From Opitutia bacterium UBA7374 (GTDB taxonomy: Bacteria; Verrucomicrobiota; Verrucomicrobiia; Opitutales; Coraliomargaritaceae), in assembly GCA_002469895.1 (NCBI GenBank), contig DKOA01000006.1, positions 2,371-15,468 on the forward strand: DNA of 13,098 bases, written 5' to 3'. A model generated the notes under the pieces. The model was not told the origin of the DNA. It ran no database searches and was given only the letters and a program-made list of their open reading frames with translations. Made by a program: the position numbers and the translations under genes. How positions within the stretch are numbered: position 1 is the first letter of the stretch; each line of letters begins with the position of its first letter. Shown here in pieces: positions 1-6,413 of this stretch.

Positions 1-1100
1 TGCTCTGGAATCCCAGTGAAGATGCAGCCGAGTTATTGGATGAGTTCTACTCGGAGTTTTTTGGTCCGGCCAAAGTACCGATGCGTCGATTCTACGAGTT
101 GGCCGAGTCGCACCGTGATGCACATGAGGGCAAAGCGGATTGGATTAAGTTCTATTTGGACGAGGCAGGCATTGAGTTGCTGACACCGCAGGTCCTCGGG
201 GCCATGACAACAAGCCTTGAGGAAGCGAACAAATGCGTGGATCGGGGTTCGCGATATGCGCGTCGTATTGACATCGTTGAAGAGGCCTTTCGCTTTACGA
301 CAGCTTATGCGAAACTTCACGAAGCGCGGACTCAGCTACTCCAAGCGTGTTTAGAGATGAAAACATCCGCTATCGAGGCAGGGATGCAAGAGTTTCATGA
401 TCTGCGTAACACTTTCCAATCCTATGCGAGTGAGTTGACAGAGAAATTCTATCACAAGCGGCTGCACTCTTTTTCGCGGATGGGTCAATCGGACCCGACA
501 CCGCTTGCTTTGATGTGGTTGGATTCAGCACCTGAAGATTACAAGCTGACTGCTTTAGCGGCAAAGGGTTGGCGTTCGGGCAAGCGCGTTCCCGTCTTGA
601 GCAATATTTTTCTTCGACATTTGGCGGGAGAGACAAAGCGATATTCTTTCCTTGGTCCCGATCTTCCGGAGGTGCCGGACTGGTATTTTGATTTTCGCCC
701 ATATGAGAATTTTCGGGTCGAGGCGGCAATGGCTGACCGCGGAATTCGCGTTTCTGGAGCAGACATTTGCTCGGTTTTTACCGAGGTTCCGGTGGAAGCG
801 GGGGACGGCTTTGTGCTCGATTTTAACTGTATGTATAAGATTAGTCCGGACAATCGCAGCCGAATCTATCTGGATTGGTACGATGGGGACGGAGAATTGA
901 TTCAATGGACGCTGCCGGTGCAGCTACCGCGGGGGACATCGGATGGTGTGCGGCAATTGCGTATCCCGGCTGTAGCGCCGGAGGGGTCAAAGGCTCTGCG
1001 GGTTCGATTTCTTATTTCTCGCCAGGGGGAAGGCGATTATCTGGAGCTGCAGAGGATTCGTTTGGATCGAGTTCTAATGCCTTTGCCACCCAGAGAATAG
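1..1100 (+). CDS. DUF4838 domain-containing protein, C-terminal part (5' end outside window)
   Basis: The frame is open from the first bases, so the gene begins upstream; about 365 residues are visible, ending at TAG 1098-1100. The first visible residues (LWNPSEDAAELLDEFYSEFF, then GPA) match my memory of the conserved end of the DUF4838 domain, found in large carbohydrate-associated proteins of Bacteroidota and Verrucomicrobiota that often carry glycoside-hydrolase-like domains. The next roughly 200 residues are rich in charged residues and look helical. From about residue 235 the sequence alternates hydrophobic and polar residues (for example FVLDFNCMYKI, RIYLDWYDGDGEL, LRVRFLISRQG), which suggests a C-terminal beta-sandwich like a carbohydrate-binding module. 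A TTG at 36 could be taken as a start, but homology extends upstream of it. The enzyme activity cannot be read from this part. The 3' end overlaps the converging methyltransferase gene by 89 bp. Confidence 0.7.
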   Translation, partial: LWNPSEDAAELLDEFYSEFFGPAKVPMRRFYELAESHRDAHEGKADWIKFYLDEAGIELLTPQVLGAMTTSLEEANKCVDRGSRYARRIDIVEEAFRFTTAYAKLHEARTQLLQACLEMKTSAIEAGMQEFHDLRNTFQSYASELTEKFYHKRLHSFSRMGQSDPTPLALMWLDSAPEDYKLTALAAKGWRSGKRVPVLSNIFLRHLAGETKRYSFLGPDLPEVPDWYFDFRPYENFRVEAAMADRGIRVSGADICSVFTEVPVEAGDGFVLDFNCMYKISPDNRSRIYLDWYDGDGELIQWTLPVQLPRGTSDGVRQLRIPAVAPEGSKALRVRFLISRQGEGDYLELQRIRLDRVLMPLPPRE

Positions 1101-1629
1101 GGGGTGTGCTTTCAGCGTTTTTTTCCGGCTCATGGCATTGAACGAGACCGGTATATGCGTGCATCCACTGGGCAACCGCTTCCGCTTCGGCCATGCCCCC
1201 AGGATGCCCACGATAGGCAGTGACTAGCAAAATGCCGCTGGGTTTGAGTAGAGCGGTACAGGCCTTCAGGGCGGTTTGCGTGGTCGCGACCTCCGTTTGG
1301 ATGGATTTGTCGCCTCCCGGCAGGTAGCCGAGGTTAAAGACGATGGCGCTGGCTTGTCCGGGATAGCGCTGACCCAGCGCCTGCAGAGCTTCTCCGTGAT
1401 CGCCCTCGATCCACTCGCAAAGGTGCTGTAGCTTATGAGTCGAGAGCCGGTGACGGCTTGCCGTTATGGCAGCGCATTGCCGGTCAACGGCAATGAGTCG
1501 GCCGTTGGGTGCGATTAGTTGAGCGATTTTCAAACAATCGTGTCCATTTCCAGCGGTGGCATCGATAGCCAGATCACCGGGTTGCAGATGCTCTTCCAGA
1601 TAGTTGTGTACTTTTTCGGTGAGTCTCAT
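1012..1629 (-). CDS. mnmM: YtqB/MnmM-type SAM methyltransferase (putative tRNA nm5U34 methyltransferase)
   Basis: A 205-residue class I methyltransferase. The SAM-binding motif I is seen as DATAGNGHD (residues 23-31), an acidic residue ends strand 2 (AVDR, 47-50), and the family hallmark FNLGYLPGGDK lies at 98-108 with TAYRGHPGG at 137-145. These are hallmarks of the YtqB family. Bacillus YtqB was renamed MnmM because it methylates 5-aminomethyl-(2-thio)uridine at tRNA wobble position 34 to the methylaminomethyl form. The start is ATG 1629-1627, which shares ATGA with the stop of the upstream oxidoreductase gene; this points to translational coupling. A longer frame back to 1722 lies inside that gene and is not needed by the family fold. 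About 20 C-terminal residues after PPILWVAK look like a non-conserved tail, and this tail overlaps the converging DUF4838 gene. Family assignment is firm; the tRNA substrate is inferred from the family. Confidence 0.85.
   Translation of the reverse strand: MRLTEKVHNYLEEHLQPGDLAIDATAGNGHDCLKIAQLIAPNGRLIAVDRQCAAITASRHRLSTHKLQHLCEWIEGDHGEALQALGQRYPGQASAIVFNLGYLPGGDKSIQTEVATTQTALKACTALLKPSGILLVTAYRGHPGGMAEAEAVAQWMHAYTGLVQCHEPEKNAESTPPILWVAKALELDPNESSAAPDNRLPPGEK
1087..1124 (+). terminator. Weak candidate terminator after the DUF4838 gene
   Basis: CACCC (1087-1091) can pair with GGGTG (1102-1106), followed by a small GCT-TTC-AGC stem (1108-1116) and a run of seven T (1118-1124). The stems are weak, the first lies 11 nt from the T run, and the whole stretch lies within the coding region of the converging methyltransferase. 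It is a candidate only. Confidence 0.2.
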
Positions 1630-2690
1630 TGTCCGTCGGCTACTGCAGTGATGAATCGCCGGCAATCCATCTCTGGATCGAGTGGCTCCTCGTGAAAAAC
1701 ATGACGAATCAGTGCCTGGCACATGTGGGGAGCAGTCGAAGCCCCCTTTGAGCTCAGTCCGTTGAGCACGTAGAGGTTTTCCGTACCGGGGATGCTACCG
1801 ATAATCGGCCGTGTGTCTGGCGTGGTTGGTCGGAGCCCAGCCTTATGCTCGACGATTTGAAAGGAAGCATCGATGCTGTGCCGCAAAGAAGCCATCAATA
1901 CCTGTGCTCCTTTTTCTGTGGGCTCGGGGCTCAGGTCCGTTTCATCGTAGGTCGATCCCATGCGACAGCGTCCATCGCCATAAGAGAGGATCCATTTTTG
2001 GTGGTGATAGATCCCTCTAGGCAGGAGGCTCTTGGGCCCATCAAGCAGAAGAGTTTCTCCTTTGATGGAATGAATCGGGAGGTGGTGTAACCAGGGATTT
2101 TGGGAGATAGCAGCTCCTTCACAGAAAAATACCTTTTTGGCATCAATCCCCCGGTAATTCCAGCCGCCTTTGCAGGAGGTTAGTTGTTCGTGTACAAATG
2201 GTTCATCGATACACTTAAATTGTTTCTGTAGAGAATCCAGTAAGCGAGGTACATCCAGATAGGCGGCTCCTCTAATGAGAAAGCTGCCGTGCTCGTCACG
2301 CATTGGACTGGCACTTTCTCCAGCCCCGTAAAAAGGGCCGAGCACATCGGCGTAGCGAGGGTTTCGCAAGCGACGTCCAAGGCGTTTAATATCGTCGGCG
2401 TTGAGGCAGTAGCGACGAAGGGGAAGCGTGTGATAGACGGAGATCCCCAGGGTCTTTTCGATGGCTCTATAGGTTTTCTCAGCGAGAGGCAAAAGGTCGT
2501 CGATACGCCAGCTTTTAACCATCCATCGCCCGGTTACAGGGTTAATCAAACCACCTGCCGCCCGCGAGGCGCAGTGTTTGTCTCGCATACCCAAAAGTAC
2601 GACTGGCTCTCCCTCTAGATGCAGATGCCACGCAAGTAGGCAGCCGGCAATTCCGGACCCAATTACAAGATTTGTTTGTGGTGCGTTTAT
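1626..2690 (-). CDS. DAO-family FAD-dependent oxidoreductase, MnmC(o)-like, with non-canonical start
   Basis: About 354 residues of a D-amino-acid-oxidase fold flavoprotein. The FAD dinucleotide motif LVIGSGIAG lies at residues 8-16, AAGGLINPVTGRWMVKSW at 44-61, and the C-terminal FAD region shows GLRPTTPDTRPIIG (285-298) and NGLSSKGASTAP (310-321). The last block resembles the GSRGLxSAPL signature of the C-terminal oxidase half of MnmC, which removes the carboxymethyl group from cmnm5(s2)U34 in tRNA, more than ThiO glycine oxidase. The coupled downstream gene is an MnmM-type methyltransferase, which fits that role. No ATG, GTG or TTG occurs in frame between the upstream stop (2723-2721) and the FAD motif. 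The best candidates are ATA at 2690 (giving MNAPQTNLVIGSG) or ATC at 2693. The first NTG codons, TTG 2594 and ATG 2588, would remove the FAD-binding motif. Other DAO functions remain possible. Confidence 0.75.
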   Translation of the reverse strand: MNAPQTNLVIGSGIAGCLLAWHLHLEGEPVVLLGMRDKHCASRAAGGLINPVTGRWMVKSWRIDDLLPLAEKTYRAIEKTLGISVYHTLPLRRYCLNADDIKRLGRRLRNPRYADVLGPFYGAGESASPMRDEHGSFLIRGAAYLDVPRLLDSLQKQFKCIDEPFVHEQLTSCKGGWNYRGIDAKKVFFCEGAAISQNPWLHHLPIHSIKGETLLLDGPKSLLPRGIYHHQKWILSYGDGRCRMGSTYDETDLSPEPTEKGAQVLMASLRHSIDASFQIVEHKAGLRPTTPDTRPIIGSIPGTENLYVLNGLSSKGASTAPHMCQALIRHVFHEEPLDPEMDCRRFITAVADGQ

Positions 2691-2714
2691 GATAGAATAA
2701 TTTATCTCTTTTAA
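2672..2714. promoter_or_regulatory. Very short divergent start region between oxidoreductase and yraN
   Basis: Only about 24 bp separate the likely oxidoreductase start (2690) from the yraN ATG (2715), so the promoters of both genes must overlap each other's 5' coding ends. On the plus strand TATGAT at 2688-2693 resembles a -10 box, but no convincing -35 box sits at the right distance. On the minus strand AAGAGAT (read from 2711 down to 2705) is the only Shine-Dalgarno-like stretch, about 12-15 nt before the ATC/ATA candidates. No strong ribosome binding site is seen before yraN. Confidence 0.3.
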
Positions 2715-3215
2715 ATGTCGTTATTTTTAAGTAGCCTCTTGCATAACCAAGCGCAGGGACACTTGAAACGTATTCATCGCATTTGTGAATCTCTTTTATA
2801 TAATTGGTCTATTCGTATACCTACCGACTGTACGCGTGCACAAATGGGCAGGTTTGGCGAAAAGCTTGCCGGTCGCTATTGCCGAAAACGCTTACAGTAT
2901 CGGATTATAGCCCGTAACTGGCGATTTAAGCGTTATGAGTTAGACCTTATCTGTCGCGATGGAGGCGTTCTGGTTTTTATAGAAGTACGTACGCGCCGAG
3001 CCGATGCACTGGTTTCCGGTTATTACTCCGTAGATCGTTTGAAAAAGGCCCGTCTAGAACTTGCTTGCAAAGCCTACCTGCGGCAAATGTGCTGTCCTCC
3101 GAAGCATTTTCGCTTTGATATCATAGAAGTACAGATTCTGAAAAGCGGTCGGGGAGAACCCCGTCACTACAAAAATATAGAACTTTTCCACAAGCACTAC
3201 CGGCCCAAATATTGA
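2715..3215 (+). CDS. yraN: YraN family protein (UPF0102, endonuclease-like fold)
   Basis: A 166-residue protein. The conserved UPF0102 core starts at GRFGEKLAGRYCRKR (from residue 45), followed by ARNWRFKRYELDLICRDG and VLVFIEVRTRR. The acidic residues of ELDLI and the E of EVR match the metal-binding positions of the restriction-endonuclease-like fold (Holliday-junction-resolvase type). A VDRLKKARL block and FRFDIIEV near the C-terminus complete the family pattern. The first 40 or so residues are a basic, family-variable extension; a second ATG at 2844 would give a shorter 123-residue protein with only the core. Neither start has a clear ribosome binding site, and I kept 2715. The biochemical role of YraN is not settled; the family is often found near replication, ribosomal or RNase H genes. 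The stop lies 4 nt before zwf, so the two are probably cotranscribed. Confidence 0.85.
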   Translation: MSLFLSSLLHNQAQGHLKRIHRICESLLYNWSIRIPTDCTRAQMGRFGEKLAGRYCRKRLQYRIIARNWRFKRYELDLICRDGGVLVFIEVRTRRADALVSGYYSVDRLKKARLELACKAYLRQMCCPPKHFRFDIIEVQILKSGRGEPRHYKNIELFHKHYRPKY

Positions 3216-3219
3216 AGTT

Positions 3220-4773
3220 ATGAGCAGACAAGGGGAGGAAGACAGACACCCATTTTTAGAAGGTTTGAGTAAACACCGTGGAGCCGTCCCGACAGTGATG
3301 GTTATTTTTGGTGCTTCCGGAGATTTGACCGCGAGGAAGTTAGTGCCGGCTATTTTCAATCTGGCAGTGGACAATCTTCTGCCGGGTGATTTTCACCTTA
3401 TCGGTTATGGTCGTAAAGCAATTGAGGATAGAGCGTTTCGTGCAAGCATGGACGCAGCGATAGAGGAGTTTTCACGCCGAGATTTGGACAAAGAGATTTG
3501 GGGGCGGGTGCGTGACCACATGACCTATCATGCAGGTGGTTACGATGATGCCTCGGCCTTTGCTGAACTGGCGAAAAAGATCCAGCAGATAGAGACAGCG
3601 CTAGGCCGAGGTGTGCAGCGCCTATTTTACATCTCGACGCCTCCGGGAGTTTTTGAGCCGATTATTGAAAATCTGGGCTCGAGTGGTCTCGCTGCCACTC
3701 ATGCAGGGACTAATCTTGCGACAAAGGTGATCATCGAAAAGCCCTTTGGTCGGGATCTTGGGTCGGCTCGGGCACTAAATGCATCGATTAACCAAGTTTT
3801 TCAGGAATCGCAGGTTTATCGGATAGACCATTATCTGGGTAAGGAGACGGTGCAGGATCTTCTCGTTCAGCGTTTTGCCAATTCGATTTTCGAGCCGTTA
3901 TGGAATCGTGAATATGTGAACAATGTTCAAATTACCGTTGCAGAAAGTATCGGCGTTGGTTCTCGGGGTGGTTACTACGATAGCAGTGGAGCCTTGCGCG
4001 ACATGATCCAAAACCATACCATGCAACTGGTGGCACTTACGGCGATGGAGCCACCAGTTTCGCTCGATCCGGAGTCCATTCGTGATGAGAAGGTCAAGGT
4101 ATTAAAAGCGATTCAACCGCTCTCGCTTGAATCGAAAAATGGTGATGTTGTGCGCGGGCGTTATTCCGGCGGGCTTGTTGATGGCAGACCAGCTGATCGC
4201 TATCTGGATGCCGAGGGGATCCCCCCGGATTCATCGACCGAGACTTATGCAGCACTGCGTCTTTCGATCAACAACTGGCGCTGGAAGGGGGTCCCTTTTT
4301 ACATCCGATCGGGGAAGCGCATGGCAAAGCGGGTCAGCGAGATTGCCATCCAGTTTAAGCGTCCTCCAGGGATACTCTTTTCGGAGGGTAGCCGATTTGA
4401 TTTAGCTCCCAACACAATGGTAATTCAAATCCAGCCCGATGAGGGTGTAACGCTGGTCATGAATTCAAAGGTGCCGGGTCTGGAGACCCGGACACAGCCG
4501 GTGAAGATGCATTTCCGTTATGCTACCACATTTGGCTCAAATACACCGGAAGCTTATGAACGTTTGATACTCGATGCCATGGTGGGCGATAGTACCCTAT
4601 TTATTCGTGGCGACGAGACAGAGGCTTCCTGGAAGCTGGTAACTCCGGTGCTGGAATGCTGGAAGGAAGCCGGAGTCGACGGGCTGGATGAATATAGTTC
4701 AGGCTCTTGGGGGCCTGACAGCAGTGATCAGTTACTTGCAGAGAAAGGCCACCAGTGGAGAAACTCTGGTTGA
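3220..4773 (+). CDS. zwf: Glucose-6-phosphate 1-dehydrogenase
   Basis: A 517-residue cytosolic enzyme that oxidises glucose 6-phosphate to 6-phosphogluconolactone and reduces NADP(+), the first step of the oxidative pentose phosphate pathway. The nucleotide-binding motif GASGDLTARKL is at residues 31-41, EKPFGRDL at about 173-180, and the signature RIDHYLGKE at 201-209 contains the substrate-binding and catalytic His and Lys residues of the family. Further family blocks are visible (GALRDMIQNHTMQL; RSGKRM; the C-terminal AGSWGP-like SGSWGPDSSDQLL). Length is normal for bacterial Zwf. The start at ATG 3220 lies 4 nt after the yraN stop, with a weak GAAG upstream. The following gene encodes its OpcA-like partner, so this is a zwf-opcA unit as in cyanobacteria and actinobacteria. 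No anomaly is seen in the catalytic motifs. Confidence 0.97.
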   Translation: MSRQGEEDRHPFLEGLSKHRGAVPTVMVIFGASGDLTARKLVPAIFNLAVDNLLPGDFHLIGYGRKAIEDRAFRASMDAAIEEFSRRDLDKEIWGRVRDHMTYHAGGYDDASAFAELAKKIQQIETALGRGVQRLFYISTPPGVFEPIIENLGSSGLAATHAGTNLATKVIIEKPFGRDLGSARALNASINQVFQESQVYRIDHYLGKETVQDLLVQRFANSIFEPLWNREYVNNVQITVAESIGVGSRGGYYDSSGALRDMIQNHTMQLVALTAMEPPVSLDPESIRDEKVKVLKAIQPLSLESKNGDVVRGRYSGGLVDGRPADRYLDAEGIPPDSSTETYAALRLSINNWRWKGVPFYIRSGKRMAKRVSEIAIQFKRPPGILFSEGSRFDLAPNTMVIQIQPDEGVTLVMNSKVPGLETRTQPVKMHFRYATTFGSNTPEAYERLILDAMVGDSTLFIRGDETEASWKLVTPVLECWKEAGVDGLDEYSSGSWGPDSSDQLLAEKGHQWRNSG

Positions 4774-4822
4774 ATAGCTCGAGCGAAGTTAATCACAGAA
4801 AGATTATTTACCCTGAAAGCAG

Positions 4823-5809
4823 ATGTCTGAACTCATAGAATGTTTGCCCGGGATCGTGCTCCCTGTTGAAGAAGTAACTCGTCGATTAGACACCATGTGG
4901 GCCGGGGACGCTTCGGAGCACTCGCCATCGGAGTTTCGCGCTTCGCAGATGAACGTAGTATTGCATTTTGGTCGAGAGGTGACTGCAGATGAAGCGCGCT
5001 ACCGCTTTGAGGGCCTCATTCGCTTCGCCCAGCGTTACCCAAGTCGGATCATCGTGCTCTGTCCTCGTCATAGCGGGGATGGGGCAATGCATGCAAAGCT
5101 CTTTAGTCAGTGCTATATTGGGAGTACTCACAGAGAGATGTGCTGCTGCGAGGCACTGCTGCTGAGCTATCAACCAGAGGATAGCGGTTTTCTTTCCAAT
5201 CAGGTTTCTACTTGGCTGGAGAGTGATTTGCCCACCTATCATTGGTTTAGCGGAGTTCCGCGTAAACGCATTGAAGGCTACTTTGGCAATTTGCTTTCGG
5301 GTGTGCGTCGCTGCGTTTACGATAGTAGCATAGAGTCAGAAAATCTCTCTGATTTGGACTGGCCGCATCGTGCCCGTGTATTTGATTTAGCGGCGGCCCG
5401 CATATTGCCGCTTCGCCAGTCGATAGGTCAATATTTGAGCGCATATCCGCTGGAAACATTGGGCAATGGCTTGGAGTCCATTGCTATTCGTTACATACCC
5501 AGTCTATGCGGCGAAGCGACTGCCTTAAGAAACTGGGTGCGCGCCTGTCTGGAAACGCTTTATGCCGGGCTGGGCACGGATGAGGCCTTACCTGAGATTG
5601 AATTGTTCGAAGCAGAGTGCGAGGCGGGCGATTACTGTTTGGAAATGAATTGGCTCTACAGCAATGATAACCATTTGCACTGGCATATGTTTGTTGCCGG
5701 AGCTCATGGACTCATCGAGACAAGGTTTTCCGGCAGGGAAGAACGTCTACCGACTCACATTCGCATGCTTCCTCTGGAGAACACGCTAGCCGAGGCTTTA
5801 TTCTTTTAA
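4823..5809 (+). CDS. opcA: OpcA-like glucose-6-phosphate dehydrogenase assembly/effector protein
   Basis: A 328-residue soluble protein. I recognise the OpcA family from the block RASQMNVVLHF (39-49), PSRIIVLCP (73-81), a cysteine-rich segment HREMCCCEALLL (103-114), and LPTYHWFSGVP (136-146), matching the order and spacing of the cyanobacterial and actinobacterial proteins. OpcA is known to bind and activate or assemble glucose-6-phosphate dehydrogenase; in cyanobacteria its effect is tied to redox state. The gene follows zwf by 49 bp on the same strand, which supports a shared role. Three adjacent cysteines (107-109) stand out. The start ATG 4823 has GAAAG about 4 nt upstream. The stop overlaps the end of the converging peroxiredoxin gene by 12 bp. 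The C-terminal 150 residues show no motif I can name. Confidence 0.85.
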   Translation: MSELIECLPGIVLPVEEVTRRLDTMWAGDASEHSPSEFRASQMNVVLHFGREVTADEARYRFEGLIRFAQRYPSRIIVLCPRHSGDGAMHAKLFSQCYIGSTHREMCCCEALLLSYQPEDSGFLSNQVSTWLESDLPTYHWFSGVPRKRIEGYFGNLLSGVRRCVYDSSIESENLSDLDWPHRARVFDLAAARILPLRQSIGQYLSAYPLETLGNGLESIAIRYIPSLCGEATALRNWVRACLETLYAGLGTDEALPEIELFEAECEAGDYCLEMNWLYSNDNHLHWHMFVAGAHGLIETRFSGREERLPTHIRMLPLENTLAEALFF

Positions 5810-6307
5810 GGCCAAACTTTCCAGTTGGTCGAGCGCTTGTAAGACATCGTCGAGTTGTCGCCCAGTCGAAGCGCTCAGATCCCGCCATGCAACTATTCCA
5901 TCGATAAAGAGATAGGCTTGACGACTCCAGCGCCCCTTGCCGAATGCTTTGGCGACCACTTGTTCAGTGTCCGCCAGTAGCTGGTAGGGAAGTTCGTATT
6001 TCTCTTTGAATTTTTTTTGAGACAGTGGGCGATCAGAAGAAACACCGAGAACAGTGACATCACGCTCCTTTAGCTGAGTCCATCCATCTCGCAGACTGCA
6101 GGCTTGTTTGGTACAGCCTGGGGTATCCGCTTTTGGGTAGAAGAAGACGACAACCTTTCCGGAGCTAAGCAGCTCGGATAAATCGACTACGTTTCCTGTA
6201 TGGTCAGTCACCTGTACCGCAGGAGCGGTGGAGCCGATTTCCAGACCGTTGGCCTGTAGATTTGTTAAGAGTGCTGCAAATGTCATAAGAATCAAAAAAA
6301 CTTTCAC
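5798..6307 (-). CDS. bcp: Exported PrxQ/BCP-type peroxiredoxin
   Basis: A 169-residue thiol peroxidase. Residues 1-19 form a signal peptide (hydrophobic FLILMTFAALL, then NLQA as a likely cleavage site), so the enzyme should act outside the cytoplasm. The peroxidatic Cys is C65 in YPKADTPGCT and the resolving Cys is C70, the C-x4-C spacing of the atypical two-Cys PrxQ subgroup. LGVSSDRP and LPYQLLADTE are further family blocks. The enzyme would reduce hydrogen peroxide or alkyl hydroperoxides with electrons from a thioredoxin-like protein. The start is GTG at 6307-6305, supported by AAGGA five bases upstream. The gene is single, divergent from the 2-oxoacid dehydrogenase gene and convergent with opcA. 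BCP proteins are often cytosolic; the signal peptide is the notable point. Confidence 0.92.
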   Translation of the reverse strand: MKVFLILMTFAALLTNLQANGLEIGSTAPAVQVTDHTGNVVDLSELLSSGKVVVFFYPKADTPGCTKQACSLRDGWTQLKERDVTVLGVSSDRPLSQKKFKEKYELPYQLLADTEQVVAKAFGKGRWSRQAYLFIDGIVAWRDLSASTGRQLDDVLQALDQLESLALKE

Positions 6308-6413
6308 TTTGATCCTTCGCAGGAGCGGATGCGTCCTTACAGATGAAGGGTCTTTATGTTACAGGAACCAAACATTCACCGCTTTCCTACTTGCTAGAGT
6401 TGTTTCTAGTTGT
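6308..6413. promoter_or_regulatory. Divergent intergenic region between peroxiredoxin and the E1-E2 gene
   Basis: About 106 bp that must hold the promoters for both genes. No convincing -35/-10 pair with normal spacing can be named. A short inverted repeat CTAGA-GTTGTT-TCTAG lies at 6394-6409, four bases before the first plausible ATG (6414) of the E1-E2 gene; its 5-bp arms are too short to call an operator. No Shine-Dalgarno sequence is seen before ATG 6414 or ATG 6459. Confidence 0.35.
6313..6317 (-). promoter_or_regulatory. Ribosome binding site deciding the GTG start of the peroxiredoxin gene
   Basis: On the minus strand AAGGA lies 5 nt upstream of GTG (6307-6305). This is one of the better Shine-Dalgarno matches in the window and supports the GTG start, which also gives a full signal peptide. 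Confidence 0.6.

Noticed and set aside
370..905. Overlapping minus-strand open frames opposite the DUF4838 gene
   Set aside because: No family motif, and the plus-strand frame is continuous and matches a known domain.
1630..1722. N-terminal extension of the methyltransferase reading frame
   Set aside because: It lies wholly inside the coupled oxidoreductase gene; the family fold starts at MRLTEK and the ATGA overlap supports ATG 1629.
5811..5831. Imperfect hairpin CCAAACT...AGTTGG near the end of opcA and bcp
   Set aside because: It has a bulge, no T run, and lies in the bcp coding region; not enough for a terminator call.
6394..6409. CTAGA/TCTAG inverted repeat before the E1-E2 start as an operator
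   Set aside because: Five-bp arms occur often by chance; noted within the intergenic feature only.
6228..6413. Longer E1-E2 reading frame starting at GTG 6228
   Set aside because: It runs antisense through the signal-peptide part of the peroxiredoxin gene and the divergent promoter region, and shows no E1 homology.
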